A stretch of 64,000 bases of DNA from Algivirga pacifica (GCF_039543525.1 NZ_BAABJX010000009.1:1-64000); one strand, 5' to 3'; counted from the first letter of the stretch, positions 1-8,144 are shown. The notes: generated from the letters alone by a model not told the origin. Translations and numbers: made by a program.

Positions 1-85
1 CTCAACAGCCCGAAGGGCTCCTCAACAGCGAAGCGCTCAACCAGCGGCGCAAGCCGCCTCAACTGTCGGTTATTTATTCAAACTT
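1..85. repeat. Mini-hairpin mosaic repeat (CTCAAC family), cut by window edge
   Basis: Four CTCAAC words alternate with short self-complementary stems: AGCCC-GAA-GGGCT, AGCG-AAG-CGCT, and GCGGC-GCAA-GCCGC, whose loop is a GNRA tetraloop. The segment ends in TTATTTATTCAAAC, which matches the right terminus of the complete copy at 1676-1881. It is therefore the right half of an element whose left half lies before the window. No coding potential is seen. Confidence 0.75.
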
Positions 86-227
86 AATAAGGCAAAGACT
101 ATTTTATGAATAGGCCTTGGTTTTCTGATAGAAATAAAGGTTTTTCTAAATACTGGTCCGAGCGAGGACACAAAGATTAGTATCTACGGAAGGATAAAAG
201 AATAAAGTGCACTTAAAACCAAGCAGT

Positions 228-1610
228 ATGAAAAATGTGAGCAATAGAAAAAAAGCATATGCCCTTTTTCTATTGATGGCGATAGCGACACAAGCATGGG
301 GACAAGATAGTCTGTGGCAAAACTTAGTTAAGGGTAGTATATATGGAGAGTGGCGCTCATTTTATATGGTGACCGATAATACTGAGGGGTTAAAAGACTT
401 TCAGGCTTTAACCACTGGAGGGAGAATAGGGTATGCAACAAAACCTTATAGGGGATGGAACTTAAAGACCGTATTTTATGCATCACAGAGTTTTGGAATC
501 TCAGATTTAACGGCCTTGGATAGTGCCTCCCAAAGAAGAAGTAGGTATGAATTGGCTCTGTTGGATATACAAAATCCGGAGGATTTGACGGTGCTTTTAT
601 GGGGAGAGGCTTATTTACAATATCAAGATGAGAGGCATCAACTAAGAATCGGACGGATGCGATTAAAAACACCATTTCTTAACCTTCAGGATGGCCGTAT
701 GATTCCTACCTTGGTAGAAGGAGGATGGTATCGTTATAGGCAACATAAATGGTCTGCAGAAGGTGGAGTGATCTGGCGAGTTGCCCCCAGATCTACATCA
801 CGTTTTTTTGGAATTGGAGAAAGTGTTGGTATCAACGGAATAGGGAGGGGGCTTACAGGTGAATCTTCCCTTTATAGGGGGAATACCACCTCCAATGTTA
901 TCTTGATAGGAAATGTAAATTACACTCCTTTCCGTGATGTGCAATGGGAGGTGTGGGATTATTGGGTACATAACATATTCCATATGCCGTATACGGTATT
1001 GTTCTGGAATAAAGATTTTGAGGACTGGAAGTTCATCTCCGGAGTACAATACGCCTTCCAACATAAAGTAGGGAATGGAGGAAACGATCGACCATTATTT
1101 TCTTATTTCGAAAATCCCGGAGTGGTCCATATGGTAGGGGGCAGAGTTGGAGGGGAATACCGAGGGTGGAAGTTAACCCTGAATGCAAATGTGATCAGGG
1201 GAGATGGCCGTTTTCTTTTTCCAAGGGAGTGGGGCAGGGAGCCTTTATTTTCTTTTCAACGAAGAGAGCGGGCTGAGGGCACAGGGAATAGCGAAGGGAT
1301 GATGGTGCAGTTGACAAAAGACTGGGAGTTTAGGAAATGGAAATTAAAGGCAGTGGCAGGGTATGGGTATTATTGGAGAAGTGATCCACTAAATGCCTTT
1401 GAGAATAAATATGCTATACCGGAGTATGAGCAACTTAACCTCAATCTTTTTGCTGATATCGGTAAGCGATGGAGAGTAGAGTACCTGATTGCTTACAAAG
1501 CCAATAAGGATGAGGCTGCCACTCGTCGTGCCTCTTTTATTATCAACAAGGTAGATATGGCCAATCACAATCTGGTGCTAACCTACCGTATAGGAGATGA
1601 GCGGTTTTAA
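228..1610 (+). CDS. Outer-membrane beta-barrel porin, OprD-like
   Basis: This is a 460-residue exported protein, probably a passive or selective outer-membrane channel. I chose the ATG at 228 rather than the in-frame GTG at 207 because it places a signal peptide at the very N-terminus: basic start, hydrophobic run at residues 10-20, cleavage near 25 (AWG-Q). The rest alternates short aromatic-rich amphipathic segments (WNLKTVFYAS, KWKLKAVAGYGYYW) and ends in a phenylalanine, as barrels assembled by Bam usually do. The length fits OprD-type porins (about 420-460), but the family assignment is from pattern only. It is a monocistronic gene flanked on both sides by copies of the CTCAAC mosaic repeat. 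Substrate unknown. Confidence 0.7.
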   Translation: MKNVSNRKKAYALFLLMAIATQAWGQDSLWQNLVKGSIYGEWRSFYMVTDNTEGLKDFQALTTGGRIGYATKPYRGWNLKTVFYASQSFGISDLTALDSASQRRSRYELALLDIQNPEDLTVLLWGEAYLQYQDERHQLRIGRMRLKTPFLNLQDGRMIPTLVEGGWYRYRQHKWSAEGGVIWRVAPRSTSRFFGIGESVGINGIGRGLTGESSLYRGNTTSNVILIGNVNYTPFRDVQWEVWDYWVHNIFHMPYTVLFWNKDFEDWKFISGVQYAFQHKVGNGGNDRPLFSYFENPGVVHMVGGRVGGEYRGWKLTLNANVIRGDGRFLFPREWGREPLFSFQRRERAEGTGNSEGMMVQLTKDWEFRKWKLKAVAGYGYYWRSDPLNAFENKYAIPEYEQLNLNLFADIGKRWRVEYLIAYKANKDEAATRRASFIINKVDMANHNLVLTYRIGDERF

Positions 1611-1675
1611 TTTTCAATGATTAGACTTCATCACGGTTTACTTCGTAGGAGTAGAAAATACAATTTCTTAATTGA

Positions 1676-1881
1676 TTTTGAATAAATAATCGATAGTTGA
1701 GGCGACTTACGCCGCTGGTTGAGCGCTATGCTGTTGAGTAAAGCTTCGCTTTGTTGAGTTTTAGCGGTACTGCTCTTTCTCAACAGTCCGAAGGGGTACT
1801 CAACGGAGCGAAGCTCTACTCAACGGCACGTAGTGCTACTCAACAAAGCCATTCAGTAGTATGACGGTTGTTTATTCAAAC
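1676..1881. repeat. Complete mini-hairpin mosaic (CTCAAC family)
   Basis: The copy has inverted outer ends (TTTGAATAAATAATCG left, TTGTTTATTCAAAC right). GTTGAG modules lie on the left half and CTCAAC modules on the right, so the halves can pair. Between the words sit mini-hairpins such as GGCG-ACTTA-CGCC, AAGC-TTC-GCTT, AGTCC-GAAG-GGGT-like and GAGC-GAA-GCTC. It lies between the porin stop and the 3' end of the convergent HAD gene, 18 bp from the latter's stop. Confidence 0.8.
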
Positions 1882-1898
1882 GAAAATTATAAAAGGAC

Positions 1899-2588
1899 TT
1901 AGTACTCAAAAAAGGTCAGTATTTCCCTGATGTTACTCACCGTTTGATAGGCCTTTCCTTCCAAAGTACTTTCATCTACCAACTCATGTACCCAGGTGGT
2001 ATGATAAGGAACATGTACTGCTTGGGCACCTAAAGCGATCATAGGAAGAATATCGGATTTCAGAGAATTGCCGATCATCATCACTTCTTCAGCTTTAACA
2101 TTGTGTCGCTGAAACAAAGCTTTATAGGTCGCTTCATCCTTTTCTGACACGATTTCCACATGATCAAAATAAGAGGCTAATCCCGAACGGGCTAATTTAG
2201 CTTCCTGATCAAACAGGTCACCCTTGGTCAAAACCATCAATTGATAACTACCCTTCAAGGCTTCCAGCGTATCTTTTACCCCATCCAAAAGTTCAATGGG
2301 AGAAGTCAATAATTCTTTTCCAAAGTCAATGATTTGCTGAATTTCTTTTCCGGTGATTTTCTCTTCAGAAAGTTCAATAGCCGTTTCGATCATCGATAAG
2401 GTAAAGCTCTTTCCCCCATACCCAAAGACGGCTAGATTTTTCTTTTCCGTAGCGTAAAGCAAGTCGTGAATGTCCGAGGTATCGATATAAGCAGATAACA
2501 ATTTAGCGAACTTCTCTTGCGCATGAGTGAAATATGGTTCATTGACCCAAAGCGTATCGTCTGCGTCAAAAGCGATCATTTTTATCAT
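1899..2588 (-). CDS. HAD-superfamily hydrolase (phosphatase)
   Basis: A soluble haloacid-dehalogenase-type phosphatase of 229 residues. With the ATG at 2588, motif I is FDADDT with nucleophile Asp8 and acid/base Asp10. Motif II is the threonine in VLTKGD (about 121), motif III a lysine near 150, and motif IV GNSLKSD (173-179). The alpha-helical insert between motifs I and II is a C1 cap as in YjjG or phosphoglycolate-phosphatase relatives. An upstream in-frame TTG (2651) would add 21 residues before the Rossmann strand and lies only about 11 nt below a consensus promoter, so the ATG is preferred; ATG 2579 is also possible. Substrate cannot be read from sequence. It is transcribed divergently from the SDR gene. 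Confidence 0.85.
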   Translation of the reverse strand: MIKMIAFDADDTLWVNEPYFTHAQEKFAKLLSAYIDTSDIHDLLYATEKKNLAVFGYGGKSFTLSMIETAIELSEEKITGKEIQQIIDFGKELLTSPIELLDGVKDTLEALKGSYQLMVLTKGDLFDQEAKLARSGLASYFDHVEIVSEKDEATYKALFQRHNVKAEEVMMIGNSLKSDILPMIALGAQAVHVPYHTTWVHELVDESTLEGKAYQTVSNIREILTFFEY

Positions 2589-2667
2589 TGATAGTCTTGA
2601 TTTATTGTAAGTGAATGAATGCCAGAAGGCTTTTTCATGTTCATTTAACAAGTGAATAAGCGGACTC

Positions 2668-2700
2668 CAAAAGTATAATAATTATATATAGTAACCCAAA
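2668..2700 (-). promoter_or_regulatory. Bacteroidota-type promoter for the HAD gene
   Basis: On the minus strand the -33 box TTTG (2700-2697) is followed after about 21 nt by TACTTTTG (2675-2668), a full match to TAnnTTTG. Transcription would start near 2661, giving a leader of about 73 nt to ATG 2588. Confidence 0.5.
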
Positions 2701-2709
2701 AACAATAAT

Positions 2710-3501
2710 ATGGATTTACAACTGAAAGGAAAACTGGCATTTATCAGTGGGTCGACCAAGGGGATTGGACGAGCGATTGCTGAGGCACTCTTAAAAGAAG
2801 GGGCAAGAGTCATTGTCAATGGACGAAGTAATACGGCTGCAGTAGTCGAAGAATTGAGGAAGATAGGAGATGCCGAAGGAATTGATGGGGATGTGTCTGA
2901 TGCGACTCAGGCGGAGGAGATGTGTCAAAAAATAGCATCCTTTGGTGATCTAGATATTCTGGTGAACAATATGGGTACATTTACGCCCCAAAAGTTTGAA
3001 GAAATATCCGATCAGGATTGGATGGAGATTTTTGAGAAAAATGTATTGAGTACCATTCGATTGTCCCGTTTCTTTTTTCCTAAAATGTTGGAGCGTGACT
3101 TTGGTAGAGTGATCCATATTGCCAGTGAGGCAGGACTGAGGGGGTTGGAAAGTATGGTGCACTACTCTACCACCAAAGGCGCACAAGTGGTGATTGGAAG
3201 AGGAATGGCCAACCTTACGCTAGGGAGTGGTAAGAATGTCACCGTCAATAGTATTCTTCCCGGCCCGACCATGACAGAAGGAGTAAAGGAATGGTTGAAA
3301 GAGCGGGCAGAATATGAGGGCATGGCCGTAGAGGAGTTTGTCAGTAAGTTTTTCAAAGAGACCGAGCCTAACTCTTTACTACAACGATTTATCCGCCCTG
3401 AAGAGGTTGCCAATACAGTTGCTTATCTGGCCTCCCCACTCAGTAGCGCAATCAATGGAACTGCCCTAAGGGTAGAAGGAGGGCTGATTAAGCATATATA
3501 A
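2710..3501 (+). CDS. SDR-family NAD(P)-dependent oxidoreductase
   Basis: A classical short-chain dehydrogenase/reductase of 263 residues, the usual family length. The cofactor motif GSTKGIG is at residues 14-20, NNMG (variant of NNAG) at 86-89, and the catalytic tetrad reads Asn111, Ser139, Tyr152 and Lys156 (YSTTK). The C-terminal PEEVANTVAYLASPLSSAINGTALRVEGG block is the FabG-like tetramer face. An Arg-containing loop after beta-2 (NGRS) suggests NADP(H), by family rule. The substrate is unknown; with no lipid-synthesis genes beside it, I would not call it fabG. It stands alone, divergent from the HAD gene and convergent with the acetyltransferase. Confidence 0.88.
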   Translation: MDLQLKGKLAFISGSTKGIGRAIAEALLKEGARVIVNGRSNTAAVVEELRKIGDAEGIDGDVSDATQAEEMCQKIASFGDLDILVNNMGTFTPQKFEEISDQDWMEIFEKNVLSTIRLSRFFFPKMLERDFGRVIHIASEAGLRGLESMVHYSTTKGAQVVIGRGMANLTLGSGKNVTVNSILPGPTMTEGVKEWLKERAEYEGMAVEEFVSKFFKETEPNSLLQRFIRPEEVANTVAYLASPLSSAINGTALRVEGGLIKHI

Positions 3502-3512
3502 TTGTATGATAG

Positions 3513-3531
3513 CACAGGGCGATGCCCTGTG
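3513..3531. terminator. Shared hairpin between convergent genes
   Basis: Perfect stem CACAGGGC-GAT-GCCCTGTG lies between the SDR stop (3501) and the acetyltransferase stop (3536). No T-run follows on either strand, so strength is doubtful. The same stem recurs with a T-run at 36667-36690, which supports a termination role and also marks it as a small dispersed repeat. Confidence 0.5.
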
Positions 3532-3535
3532 TGCC

Positions 3536-4078
3536 CTATAGCATCTTGATAAACTGCTCCTTGCTCAACTCCCATCGGTTGACTTCTTGCTCAAAAGTAA
3601 AGTTATTCGGTGTAGTGGTGTATTTTCTGATGAAATTGAACCCTACTTTTTCCAATACTTTATTCGGGGGTAGATTGAGCGCATAAGGTTCACAGATCAA
3701 TTTGTCCAATTGAAAACTGCTAAAGAAAAAAGAGAGGGAGAATTTTAGCAACTCAAGACCAAACCCCTTGTGTCGGTCTGCAGAATGCCAAAGGTGCAAA
3801 TGCATATTGGCTTGGTGCCCGTAATGTATTTGATTGATATTGGTATGTCCGGCAGGTTCTCCGTTTACTTCCCAGATCAGTGCATAGTTTTTCTTTTCCT
3901 TAAAAGGAAGCGAAAATTGCTTTTCCAGCATTTTGTAAAAATCTGCTTTTGGGGGGAGCTTCTTTACATCAGCTCCCATTGCTTTTAGGTAATCGGGAGA
4001 GGAGGAATACCAATAGTCAAGAATTAAAGGAATATCCTGTATAGTAGCTTCTCTGACACTGATATGATTTGAAGTCAT
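3536..4078 (-). CDS. GNAT-family N-acetyltransferase
   Basis: A 180-residue GNAT-fold acyl-CoA transferase. The acetyl-CoA loop is R102-H-K-G-F-G107 (Q/RxxGxG/A motif A), preceded by strands carrying NMHLHLW and followed by the helix LELLKFSLSF. The C-terminal NLPPNKVLEKVGF segment is the usual motif B. No acceptor is evident; side-branch families include ribosomal-protein and small-molecule acetylases. It is a single gene ending five bases from the shared hairpin with the SDR gene. Confidence 0.8.
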   Translation of the reverse strand: MTSNHISVREATIQDIPLILDYWYSSSPDYLKAMGADVKKLPPKADFYKMLEKQFSLPFKEKKNYALIWEVNGEPAGHTNINQIHYGHQANMHLHLWHSADRHKGFGLELLKFSLSFFFSSFQLDKLICEPYALNLPPNKVLEKVGFNFIRKYTTTPNNFTFEQEVNRWELSKEQFIKML

Positions 4079-4260
4079 AGTATGGTAAAATTTAGTATTT
4101 CAAAAAGTTATTCGAGGGGTTATCAGGATTTGATTTTTAACTGATTAACAACATTAATCAATCTTAAATTTAATATAAAATTTTAACTTTAGGAAGTTAA
4201 GGGGTAGGTTATTTGGTTTTTACTCTAATTATCATTGGATAATTTATAGTGCTTTAAAAG

Positions 4261-4304
4261 GTGAAAGGCGTAGAGATTATCATCATAATCTCTACGCCTT
4301 TCAC
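4261..4304 (-). terminator. Strong terminator hairpin after the anti-sigma/barrel gene
   Basis: A perfect 19-bp stem (4261-4279 with 4286-4304) encloses a six-base loop. On the minus strand it is followed by CTTTT, so it terminates the sigma/anti-sigma operon 26 bp beyond its stop. The rest of the 4079-4329 gap is A/T-rich without other structure. Confidence 0.75.
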
Positions 4305-4329
4305 TTTACTAAAGTGTAATAATATCGTT

Positions 4330-5622
4330 TTACAACAATATTTTTAGCCCTAAACTAATCCCATAAAAAGAGGGTTTTTGCTCCTCAATAGTAATAGGGT
4401 GTTCAGTCACATTCGTAATGGCTTTTTGTGCATAAGGAGCCACTGTCAGTAAGGCTTTAGGGTGGAATTGGTAACCCAGTTCCAGGCTTCCTGTAGCTGA
4501 AGCATAAACGCCTTCAAATTCATTCTCAAAAGGATTCTCCTTAACCTGCTCCTCCAAGGACGTTTCAAATTGTTGATCAAGCAACACATTGGTGGAAATT
4601 CCAGCGTAGGCATTAAGATGAAGTCGTTTCCTTTGCAGAAGGTTATAGCCAACTTCAACAGGAATAGCAATTCGTTGTTGTCTTAAGGTTTTGGTATAGC
4701 CATCTGAGGAGGCAACAGAGGAGTGATTAATCTGATGTCCTTCCAGTGTGCTGTGACTACCATCCTGATGCTTTAACAGGTAACTGCCATTTCCATTATA
4801 GGATAATGCGGTGTAGTCTAGGCCTGTTTGTACACTAAAACCTTTACCAATAGCCTTGGTAATACGTCCTCCAATAGAAAAAGTCAAGGAACGCTCGTAT
4901 TCATGATCAGAAGCAATAGAGCTTCTCTGATCATTGAAATAACTTTCTTCCACAGGAACAAGGTCAGAGGATGCTGAGTGTTCTAATGATCGACTGAATA
5001 GAGTAGGAGAAGTACTGCCTGTACCTTGAGCAGTGACCACAGAAGCTGACATTGGCAAAGCATCTGTCTGAGGAGGCATGCTGAAAATAACATTTCTCCT
5101 TGGTTGAGGCTTTGTTATTGCCAGGTGCGTAGGCCCATCTTGTAGTGTTTGCCTTAATACTTTCTCTATACGAATTTCTTCTTCTACTTCTTCTGTCAAG
5201 GCCATAACGTTGTTGTGAACAGGACTGGCCGATGGGTAGATCGTTTGATATTGAGAAGGAGGATTATGATCTCCGGAGGCATTATTGGAGGTAGAAAATG
5301 TCGATTCCTTAAGAGAAAGAACATTTTCTTCCTGTAAAGGGGTATGCCTGGCAATGGCTTGCTGTTGGAAAGTATCCTCATACTCCAATGGCGCATCGGT
5401 CTTTAAGTACTCCATGGTTTGTATAGACGTTAGAATACTGATACAGGCTGCTAAGCCAGTCGTTACCCAGAAGGCAATCATTTTTCTGCTTTTTCCACTT
5501 CCATGAACTTCCTGTTCTATATTATTCCATACGCTCGGAGAAGGAGAGATGGAAGCCTGATCAAAGGCTGCCTGCCATTGATCTTCAAATTGAGTTCTTG
5601 ATGTTTTATCCGGCTTTTTCAT
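4330..5622 (-). CDS. Putative anti-sigma factor fused to an outer-membrane-type beta-barrel
   Basis: A 430-residue protein with three visible parts. Residues 1-46 are polar and contain W and F positions (FEDQWQAAFD, VWNNIEQEV) like short Bacteroidota anti-sigma stubs. One membrane helix spans about 48-67. A long low-complexity Ser/Thr/Gln linker runs to about 240. From there to the end is an OMP_b-brl-like domain of alternating strands (LTFSIGGRITKAIGKGFSVQ, KRLHLNAYAGI). It overlaps the upstream sigma gene by 17 bp, which argues that it regulates or reports to that sigma factor. No signal peptide precedes the stub. How a protein with a barrel-like C-terminus behaves beyond an inner-membrane anchor is unclear; the domain may be a periplasmic sensor rather than a true barrel. 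Confidence 0.65.
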   Translation of the reverse strand: MKKPDKTSRTQFEDQWQAAFDQASISPSPSVWNNIEQEVHGSGKSRKMIAFWVTTGLAACISILTSIQTMEYLKTDAPLEYEDTFQQQAIARHTPLQEENVLSLKESTFSTSNNASGDHNPPSQYQTIYPSASPVHNNVMALTEEVEEEIRIEKVLRQTLQDGPTHLAITKPQPRRNVIFSMPPQTDALPMSASVVTAQGTGSTSPTLFSRSLEHSASSDLVPVEESYFNDQRSSIASDHEYERSLTFSIGGRITKAIGKGFSVQTGLDYTALSYNGNGSYLLKHQDGSHSTLEGHQINHSSVASSDGYTKTLRQQRIAIPVEVGYNLLQRKRLHLNAYAGISTNVLLDQQFETSLEEQVKENPFENEFEGVYASATGSLELGYQFHPKALLTVAPYAQKAITNVTEHPITIEEQKPSFYGISLGLKILL

Positions 5623-6154
5623 AAGCTTTTTTTTCTTCGGCTAAGAGTTGTGCCTTCAATAATTTTTTGGCTCGGGCATACTGAGACTTTGAAGTCCCTT
5701 CAGAGATCTGCAGTTGCTCCGCAATTTCTTTATGGGCATACCCTTCAATGGCATATAGGTTAAATACCATTTGGCACCCCACAGGTAATGCTTGTATCAT
5801 TTCCAATAGCTCCTGAAAGCTGAAGTCAGATAAAAGAATATCTTGTTCATCTTTATAGTTGCTGTCTCCCACTTCTTCCATGGGATGTTCGTATAGTTTT
5901 TTACGTTGGTTGTTCAGAGCAGTATTGATGACAATGCGCTTGATCCAAGCCCCAATCGTAGCCTTACCCTCGTAAGTATTCATCTTCTGGAATACTTTAA
6001 TAAAGGCTTCTTGCAAGACATCTTCTGCCTCTTCCAATGATTTGGAGTATCGGGCAGCGACAGCCAGCATATTGGCGGCATAACGTTCGTAGAGTAGCTG
6101 TTGTGCTTTACGTTTTCCTCTGATACAACCCTCTATCAGATCCTTTTCAGACAT
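5606..6154 (-). CDS. ECF-type RNA polymerase sigma factor
   Basis: A 182-residue sigma-70 of the extracytoplasmic-function group, lacking regions 1 and 3. Region 2 covers about residues 15-80 with the -10-binding core EEAEDVLQEAFIKVF. Region 4 covers about 115-170 with the helix-turn-helix HKEIAEQLQISEGTSKSQYARAKK. The 17-bp overlap with the next gene shows translational coupling to its presumed anti-sigma partner. A variant SxSQYARAKKLLKAQL end is normal for Bacteroidota ECF factors. Targets are unknown; two AACGTTA words upstream might be autoregulatory sites. Confidence 0.9.
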   Translation of the reverse strand: MSEKDLIEGCIRGKRKAQQLLYERYAANMLAVAARYSKSLEEAEDVLQEAFIKVFQKMNTYEGKATIGAWIKRIVINTALNNQRKKLYEHPMEEVGDSNYKDEQDILLSDFSFQELLEMIQALPVGCQMVFNLYAIEGYAHKEIAEQLQISEGTSKSQYARAKKLLKAQLLAEEKKAYEKAG

Positions 6155-6243
6155 GTCAGTGGTTTTTGATTTCTAGAAGGTTCATGGTAAAGACCCTCTT
6201 GGTTCATGATTGGTTGTAAATATCCGTAAAGGTTGTCTTAATA

Positions 6244-6272
6244 AACGTTAGGGGCTGAGTTAAAGAACGTTA
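6244..6272. promoter_or_regulatory. Paired AACGTTA words upstream of the sigma gene
   Basis: AACGTTA occurs at 6244-6250 and again at 6266-6272, a 22-bp (about two helical turns) period, about 90-115 bp upstream of the sigma start. Speculative as an operator. Confidence 0.2.
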
Positions 6273-6280
6273 TTTTTGTG

Positions 6281-6367
6281 GGCAGTGAGGCAGTGGACAG
6301 TGGACAGTGGACAGTGGACAGTGGACAGTGGACAGTGAGCAGTGAGGCAGTGAGGCAGTGAACAGTG
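6281..6367. repeat. 7-bp tandem array (GGACAGT / GGCAGTGA variants)
   Basis: The heptamer GGACAGT repeats about six times, with GGCAGTGA and GAGCAGT variants at both ends. It lies between the sigma factor start and the 3' end of idi. It belongs to the same family as the arrays at 33452-33655, 46584-46618 and 50260-50344. Confidence 0.85.
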
Positions 6368-6383
6368 GGTAATGGACCATACT

Positions 6384-6435
6384 GGTCGTAAGCTCTAGCT
6401 TACGACCAAAAGGCGCTTTGGAGGCTCCAGCCTCC
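6384..6435. repeat. Two TCNA-tetraloop hairpins downstream of idi
   Basis: GGTCGTAAGC-TCTA-GCTTACGACC (6384-6407) and GGAGGC-TCCA-GCCTCC (6420-6435) are perfect stems. They lie 12 bp beyond the idi stop on the minus strand. The stems differ but the loops follow the TCCT/TCCA pattern also seen at 38808-39037 and 46627-46678. Possible 3'-end structures. Confidence 0.75.
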
Positions 6436-6447
6436 AGTCACAGAGCA

Positions 6448-6993
6448 CTATGACTGATAATTGATACTTTCCCAAATTGAAGAATAATTTTTCTCAATTT
6501 CTTCAAGAATCATCTTAAACCAAAAAGTAAATTGTTCCGGTTGTGCTTTAATCTCTTCCTCTAAAATATCTTTGGAAACCCATCGGTAGGTAGCGACTTC
6601 TTCTGGGTTGGGTTGGGGAACGCCTTCAAAATTACCGATCAAGACATGATCCAGTTCATGTTCTGTGAGTCCATTCTGAAAAGGAGCTTTATAAATAAAA
6701 TGGTAAAGGTGTTTGACTTCGGCCTTTATACCCATTTCTTCCATTAATCGGCGACGTCCCGCTGAAACGATATCCTCTCCAGCTTTTGGGTGACTACAGC
6801 ATGTATTCGTCCAAAGACCTCCTGAATGATATTTATCGAAAGCTCTTTGATGAATGAGCATTTCTCCCTTCTTATTAAAAAGCAGCACAGAAAAAGCGCG
6901 GTGAAGATCTCCATCCATATGTGCCTGAAGTTTTTCTTTATAGCCGATTACTTCATCTTTCTCATTAACCAGAATTACGTCTTGAACACTCAT
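6448..6993 (-). CDS. idi: Isopentenyl-diphosphate delta-isomerase, type 1
   Basis: Interconverts isopentenyl and dimethylallyl diphosphate in the cytoplasm, feeding carotenoid, quinone and undecaprenyl synthesis. With the ATG at 6993 it is 181 residues, typical of bacterial type 1 enzymes. Metal ligands His25 and His31, the catalytic cysteine within TNTCCSHP (Cys66), the Nudix-type helix RRLMEEMG and the second active-site acid pair in EHELDHV (Glu111, Glu113) are all present. An in-frame upstream start (7023) would add ten residues not typical of the family. No other isoprenoid genes are adjacent. The 3' end is followed by tetraloop hairpins and a heptamer array. Confidence 0.95.
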   Translation of the reverse strand: MSVQDVILVNEKDEVIGYKEKLQAHMDGDLHRAFSVLLFNKKGEMLIHQRAFDKYHSGGLWTNTCCSHPKAGEDIVSAGRRRLMEEMGIKAEVKHLYHFIYKAPFQNGLTEHELDHVLIGNFEGVPQPNPEEVATYRWVSKDILEEEIKAQPEQFTFWFKMILEEIEKNYSSIWESINYQS

Positions 6994-7168
6994 AATGCAA
7001 TTTTTTGGATAGTAGAAAATCAATGTGCCTGATCCCCTATATCGTTAGTGGATAAAAAAGGCTCCAGATAAATGAACCTCTACAAAAAGTACAACATATC
7101 TATCTTATAACTCAATTTTTTGTTCAAAAAAAGATGATTTTTCTCTATTCCTCTATTGGCTTCTCATA

Positions 7169-7330
7169 AGAGCTTGTTTGGAACCACATCTTTTGGAATA
7201 AAACTCCTCTAATTTTGGCTGAAAAAGCCCTGATTATCCCCAAATAGAACCACTATTAGGCTCAAATCAGAACTTCTTCAGTCAATTTATAGAAGTTTTA
7301 TTCTCAAAATCTGGATTCCAAACAAGCTCT
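7169..7330. repeat. Full-length palindromic element A (AGAGCTTGTTTGGAA ends)
   Basis: The 162-bp segment begins with AGAGCTTGTTTGGAA and ends with its exact reverse complement. Inner arms remain imperfectly complementary throughout, and the centre is AATAG-AACCA-CTATT (7243-7257). It would form one long hairpin with a five-base loop. Element B (8145-8318) has the same ends and the same core in inverse orientation, with largely different arms. It occupies much of the 6994-7446 gap; the rest, apart from the 7359 palindrome, shows nothing clear. Confidence 0.9.
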
Positions 7331-7358
7331 AACTGACAACTCATAATTCAATTAATAA

Positions 7359-7374
7359 TTGACCATTTGGTCAA
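7359..7374. promoter_or_regulatory. TetR-type operator candidate upstream of tetR
   Basis: TTGACCA-TT-TGGTCAA is a perfect 7-bp inverted repeat with a 2-bp spacer, 73 bp before the tetR start. The form matches palindromes bound by TetR-family repressors. Autoregulation is inferred. Confidence 0.55.
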
Positions 7375-7446
7375 AGTTTACTACCTTGTCTCCCACAGAA
7401 TGAAATTTATCATTCTTCATTATTCATTCTTCATTAAAACAAGGTA

Positions 7447-8037
7447 ATGCCAAGGACTTCGGAACAGTTTAAAGAGGTAAGGGAAAAGAGTAAAGAGCAT
7501 ATTATTAAAACAGCCCTTTACTTATTTGCAGAGCGAGGGTTTTACAGTACCTCCATTAGCATGATTGCCAAAGAAGCAGGAATTGCTAAAGGGGCACTCT
7601 ATCATTATTTTGATAGTAAGGAGGACTTATTGAAGGCTATTATTGAGATGGGAATGGGAAAAATGGGCCATGCCATGGAAGTATTATTCTCTAATGTAGC
7701 TCCCATGGAGAAGTTGGAGGGAATGGTACGAACAACGGTAGCACTGATTGAGGATGATCCTCTGACCTGGAAGTTGATGATTGCGCTGACCATGCAACAA
7801 CATCCTTCCGAGACAATGAAGGAAATCGTAGCTCCTTTAGAAAAAAAAGGGACAGAATTTTTCTTCCAAATGTTCAAAGACCTTAACATACCTCACCCAG
7901 AAGAGGAGGGATATGTATTGGCTGCTATTCTTGATGGATTAGCAATGCATCTTATTTTTAAAGGAGAGGATCATTACCCTGTAGAGAGGGTTGTCAACCA
8001 CGTTTTGGATCGTTACCGAAGTATGGTTAAAAAGTAA
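7447..8037 (+). CDS. TetR/AcrR-family transcriptional regulator
   Basis: A 196-residue regulator. The N-terminal helix-turn-helix covers residues 15-60 with the family signature FAERGFYSTSISMIAKEAGIA and ALYHYFDSKEDL. The remaining helical part is the ligand pocket and dimer interface, of ordinary length. It is co-directional with, and 357 bp before, the LolA-like/ABC cassette that it probably represses. Two palindromes, TTGACCA-TT-TGGTCAA upstream and ACTGAACGTTCAGT downstream, are candidate binding sites. The gene is bracketed by two members of one palindromic repeat family. Ligand unknown; lipid-like or toxic amphiphile is a guess from the target genes. Confidence 0.9.
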   Translation: MPRTSEQFKEVREKSKEHIIKTALYLFAERGFYSTSISMIAKEAGIAKGALYHYFDSKEDLLKAIIEMGMGKMGHAMEVLFSNVAPMEKLEGMVRTTVALIEDDPLTWKLMIALTMQQHPSETMKEIVAPLEKKGTEFFFQMFKDLNIPHPEEEGYVLAAILDGLAMHLIFKGEDHYPVERVVNHVLDRYRSMVKK

Positions 8038-8061
8038 TCTTAATTTTTTTGTTATTTTTTC

Positions 8062-8075
8062 ACTGAACGTTCAGT
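8062..8075. promoter_or_regulatory. Operator candidate before the LolA/ABC cassette
   Basis: ACTGAACGTTCAGT is a perfect 14-bp palindrome 24 bp after the tetR stop. A weaker half-site pair (TGAA...TTCA, 8081-8094) follows. If the cassette promoter is here, palindromic element B becomes part of its leader RNA. Confidence 0.5.
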
Positions 8076-8144
8076 CAAAATGAAACACCGTTCAATAATA
8101 TTCGTAAATAATACAAGATCATTCGATAGGGTTGTCACTTATCA

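Noticed and set aside
207..227. GTG at 207 as start of the porin gene
   Set aside because: The ATG at 228 begins directly with a normal signal peptide; the seven extra residues would bury it.
2589..2651. TTG start adding 21 residues to the HAD protein
   Set aside because: The catalytic strand normally begins within ten residues of the N-terminus, as with ATG 2588. The TTG lies too close to the promoter's start point to be used.
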